NCBI GenBank assembly: GCA_021604005.1
Contig: BQIV01000026.1
Coordinates: 1 to 64,000 of the forward strand
Reading direction: 5' to 3'
Length of the DNA: 64,000 nt
Origin: Nitrospirales bacterium
Lineage (GTDB): Bacteria > Nitrospirota > Nitrospiria > Nitrospirales > UBA8639
This document shows positions 62,659 to 64,000 of this stretch, piece after piece (the stretch's first letter is position 1; every line of letters starts with the position of its first letter). The notes beneath the pieces were generated by a model that saw only the letters and a list, made by a program, of their open reading frames with translations, did not search any database and was not told where the DNA came from. The position numbers were made by a program, and so were the translations under genes.

Positions 62659-63902
62659 GTGGGTCAAGTTGGAAGCCGACACGTGTCGGGGCGACAGGCA
62701 CGGACGGTAATGCAGCGGGGAAGGTGGTTGAGCTGGCGATTACGACGGCAGAGGTCAAAAAGGCCATCGAAGATCAGATTCGCGCGGATGGCGAGTTTAC
62801 ATTCAAACAACCCGGTGAAACACAGATCCCTCATCTATTGATTTTGGAAATTGATGAGGACCCAGAAAAAACGTTTTCGCTCGTTAAGACAGTATTGGGT
62901 TCCGCCAAAGGAACCGAAATCTTTCTAACGTCGGCCAAAACCGACTCGGCCATATTACTCGAAGCGATGCGGGCTGGAATGAAAGAGTTTCTCCCTCAAC
63001 CAATTCAACCTGACGAGGTCACGGCAGCCTTAGAGCGTTTTAAGGTTCGGAATCGTGAGGTGGTGTACGAAAGTAAAAAGCCGGCAGGAAAAGTGATCGC
63101 GTTGTTTGGAGGCAAAGGCGGGACTGGCACGACGAGTGTGGCCGTCAACCTTGCCGCGAGTCTGCATTTGGGAAAACACAAACCGGCTGTTGTGTTGGTA
63201 GATGTGAATCAGCATGGTGGCGATATTCCCTTGTACCTAGATTTACCGACGACGCATAGTTTTCGAGACATTGCGGCGGATCTGACTCGGGTAGATTTAG
63301 CCTTTCTTGCCAGTGTGTTAACCAAACATGAATCGGGAGTACATGTTCTCCCCTCCGGCTATGATGATTTGAGTGCGGGACGACTCAATCCCGATTGTAT
63401 CGAACCGACGATCAAGCTGCTTCAATCGATGTTTGAATTTGTGGTGATTGACTGTGGTCATGTTTTAGACCTCACGACTAAAAAAGCGTTAGAGCTGTCG
63501 TCAAGTATTATGGTGGTCTCGAGTTTAATGGTTCCTGCCGTACATCGAACCAAGCGCATTCTTGAACTATTGCGGGGGTCGGGTGTGCCACAGGATAAAA
63601 TCGATCTGGTCATTACCCGGTATCTTCCGCATGAAAAAGATGTCTTGAATGAAACGAATGATATCTTGAAGCAAAAAGCGAATTGGTTGTTGCCGAATGA
63701 CTATGCAGCTTCGAGTAATGCGATTAATAGTGGAAAGCCCGTTGTGATGATCGCCCCTCGCTCCTCCTTGACGAGGACATACCGGCAGCTTGCCGATTCG
63801 TTCCTCGGACAGACGTCAGTGCCACAAACAGGTTCGTTCTGGGGAAGTTTGATGAAATCCGTAAAAGGGAAACGGACTTCGGAGAGTGCGGCCCCAGCCT
63901 AA
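62655..63902 (+). CDS. cpaE: CpaE/TadZ-like pilus localisation ATPase
   Basis: A 415-residue cytoplasmic protein with an N-terminal atypical receiver-like domain (about 25-130, ending DSAILLEAMRAGMKEFLPQP) lacking an obvious phosphoacceptor site, and a C-terminal ParA/MinD-type ATPase with FGGKGGTGTTSVAVNLA as a deviant Walker A, VVLVDVNQHGGD and VVIDCGH. CpaE/TadZ places the Tad machine in the cell. The ATG overlaps the preceding stop (ATGA). The Walker A Lys-to-Thr pattern (GTTS) is usual for CpaE, so it is not a defect. Confidence 0.93.
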   Translation: MSGSSWKPTRVGATGTDGNAAGKVVELAITTAEVKKAIEDQIRADGEFTFKQPGETQIPHLLILEIDEDPEKTFSLVKTVLGSAKGTEIFLTSAKTDSAILLEAMRAGMKEFLPQPIQPDEVTAALERFKVRNREVVYESKKPAGKVIALFGGKGGTGTTSVAVNLAASLHLGKHKPAVVLVDVNQHGGDIPLYLDLPTTHSFRDIAADLTRVDLAFLASVLTKHESGVHVLPSGYDDLSAGRLNPDCIEPTIKLLQSMFEFVVIDCGHVLDLTTKKALELSSSIMVVSSLMVPAVHRTKRILELLRGSGVPQDKIDLVITRYLPHEKDVLNETNDILKQKANWLLPNDYAASSNAINSGKPVVMIAPRSSLTRTYRQLADSFLGQTSVPQTGSFWGSLMKSVKGKRTSESAAPA

Positions 63903-63938
63903 CGATTACGTAATCATTAACGAAAGCTGAATAGTACG

Positions 63939-64000
63939 ATGATTTCAACTGAATGGGAACAGGTTGGATCCGGTGGAACAAATCTTGAAGATTTAAAAGG
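63939..64000 (+). CDS. Truncated gene, probably CpaF/TadA ATPase
   Basis: The window ends 62 bases into an open frame starting MISTEWEQVGSGGTNLEDLK, 36 bases after cpaE. The order cpaA-B-C-D-E usually continues with cpaF, the secretion ATPase, so this is the likely identity, but these 20 residues show no diagnostic motif. No stop is reached. Confidence 0.5.
   Translation, partial: MISTEWEQVGSGGTNLEDLK

Noticed and set aside
1-64000. CRISPR arrays, tRNA or rRNA genes, prophage genes
   Set aside because: None recognised on reading both strands; the interspersed repeats are too far apart and too variable for a CRISPR array.

Overview
The window looks like a stretch of chromosome from a free-living Gram-negative bacterium. 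Outer-membrane markers include Pal, a YbgF-like protein, an outer-membrane secretin and lipoproteins. The gene set (fused transaldolase/glucose-6-phosphate isomerase, soluble transhydrogenase, TtuA with a ubiquitin-like sulfur carrier, AmgK/MurU recycling, PEP-CTERM protein, Tad/Flp pilus) and the middling GC content would fit a Nitrospirota (Nitrospira-like) genome. That assignment is an inference from gene content. I see no rRNA, tRNA, CRISPR array, prophage or intact transposase gene.

Layout. 0.1-6.1 kb: housekeeping genes (nadA, ileS, lspA) followed by a convergent pair for tRNA thiolation (TtuA-like enzyme and sulfur carrier). 6.3-6.7 kb: a frameshifted PEP-CTERM gene. 7-12 kb: transketolase and a transaldolase-isomerase fusion. 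12.2-19.3 kb, minus strand: a four-gene cassette made of two lipase-plus-sensor pairs (DUF2235 hydrolase with GAF/TIR-like protein; patatin with a TIR-like/TPR/SLOG-like protein). It looks like an undescribed nucleotide-signalling, membrane-attacking defence module placed inside a sugar-phosphate gene cluster, which resumes at 19.5-28 kb with sthA, zwf, gnd and a GH15 glucosidase.

28-41 kb: small hypothetical gene, amgK-murU, a PAS-GAF-PAS-GGDEF diguanylate cyclase, pal-ybgF, a lipid kinase, an LTA-synthase-like sulfatase, pgsA and a di-CxxCH protein. 41-54.5 kb: an envelope-glycan region. Its core is a minus-strand operon HAD-UbiA / DprE1 / DprE2, the route to polyprenyl-phosphate-arabinofuranose. 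It is surrounded by polytopic GT-C-type transferases, a phosphoethanolamine-transferase-like protein and a polyprenol-phosphate sugar synthase.

54.7-64 kb: a c-di-GMP-I riboswitch followed by a Tad/Flp pilus locus: two Flp pilins, two TadE-like proteins, a VWA TadG, a strong terminator, then cpaA, cpaB, cpaC, a short CpaD-like lipoprotein, cpaE and the start of the next gene, probably the CpaF ATPase. Together with the GGDEF protein this suggests c-di-GMP control of pili, and the neighbouring arabinose pathway raises the possibility of pilin or surface glycosylation.

Scattered through the intergenic spaces of the first 37 kb is a family of about 95-185 bp repeats beginning TATAGCCGTTTCA and ending GGATTCGCTATA. 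Five fairly complete copies and two fragments were recognised by eye.
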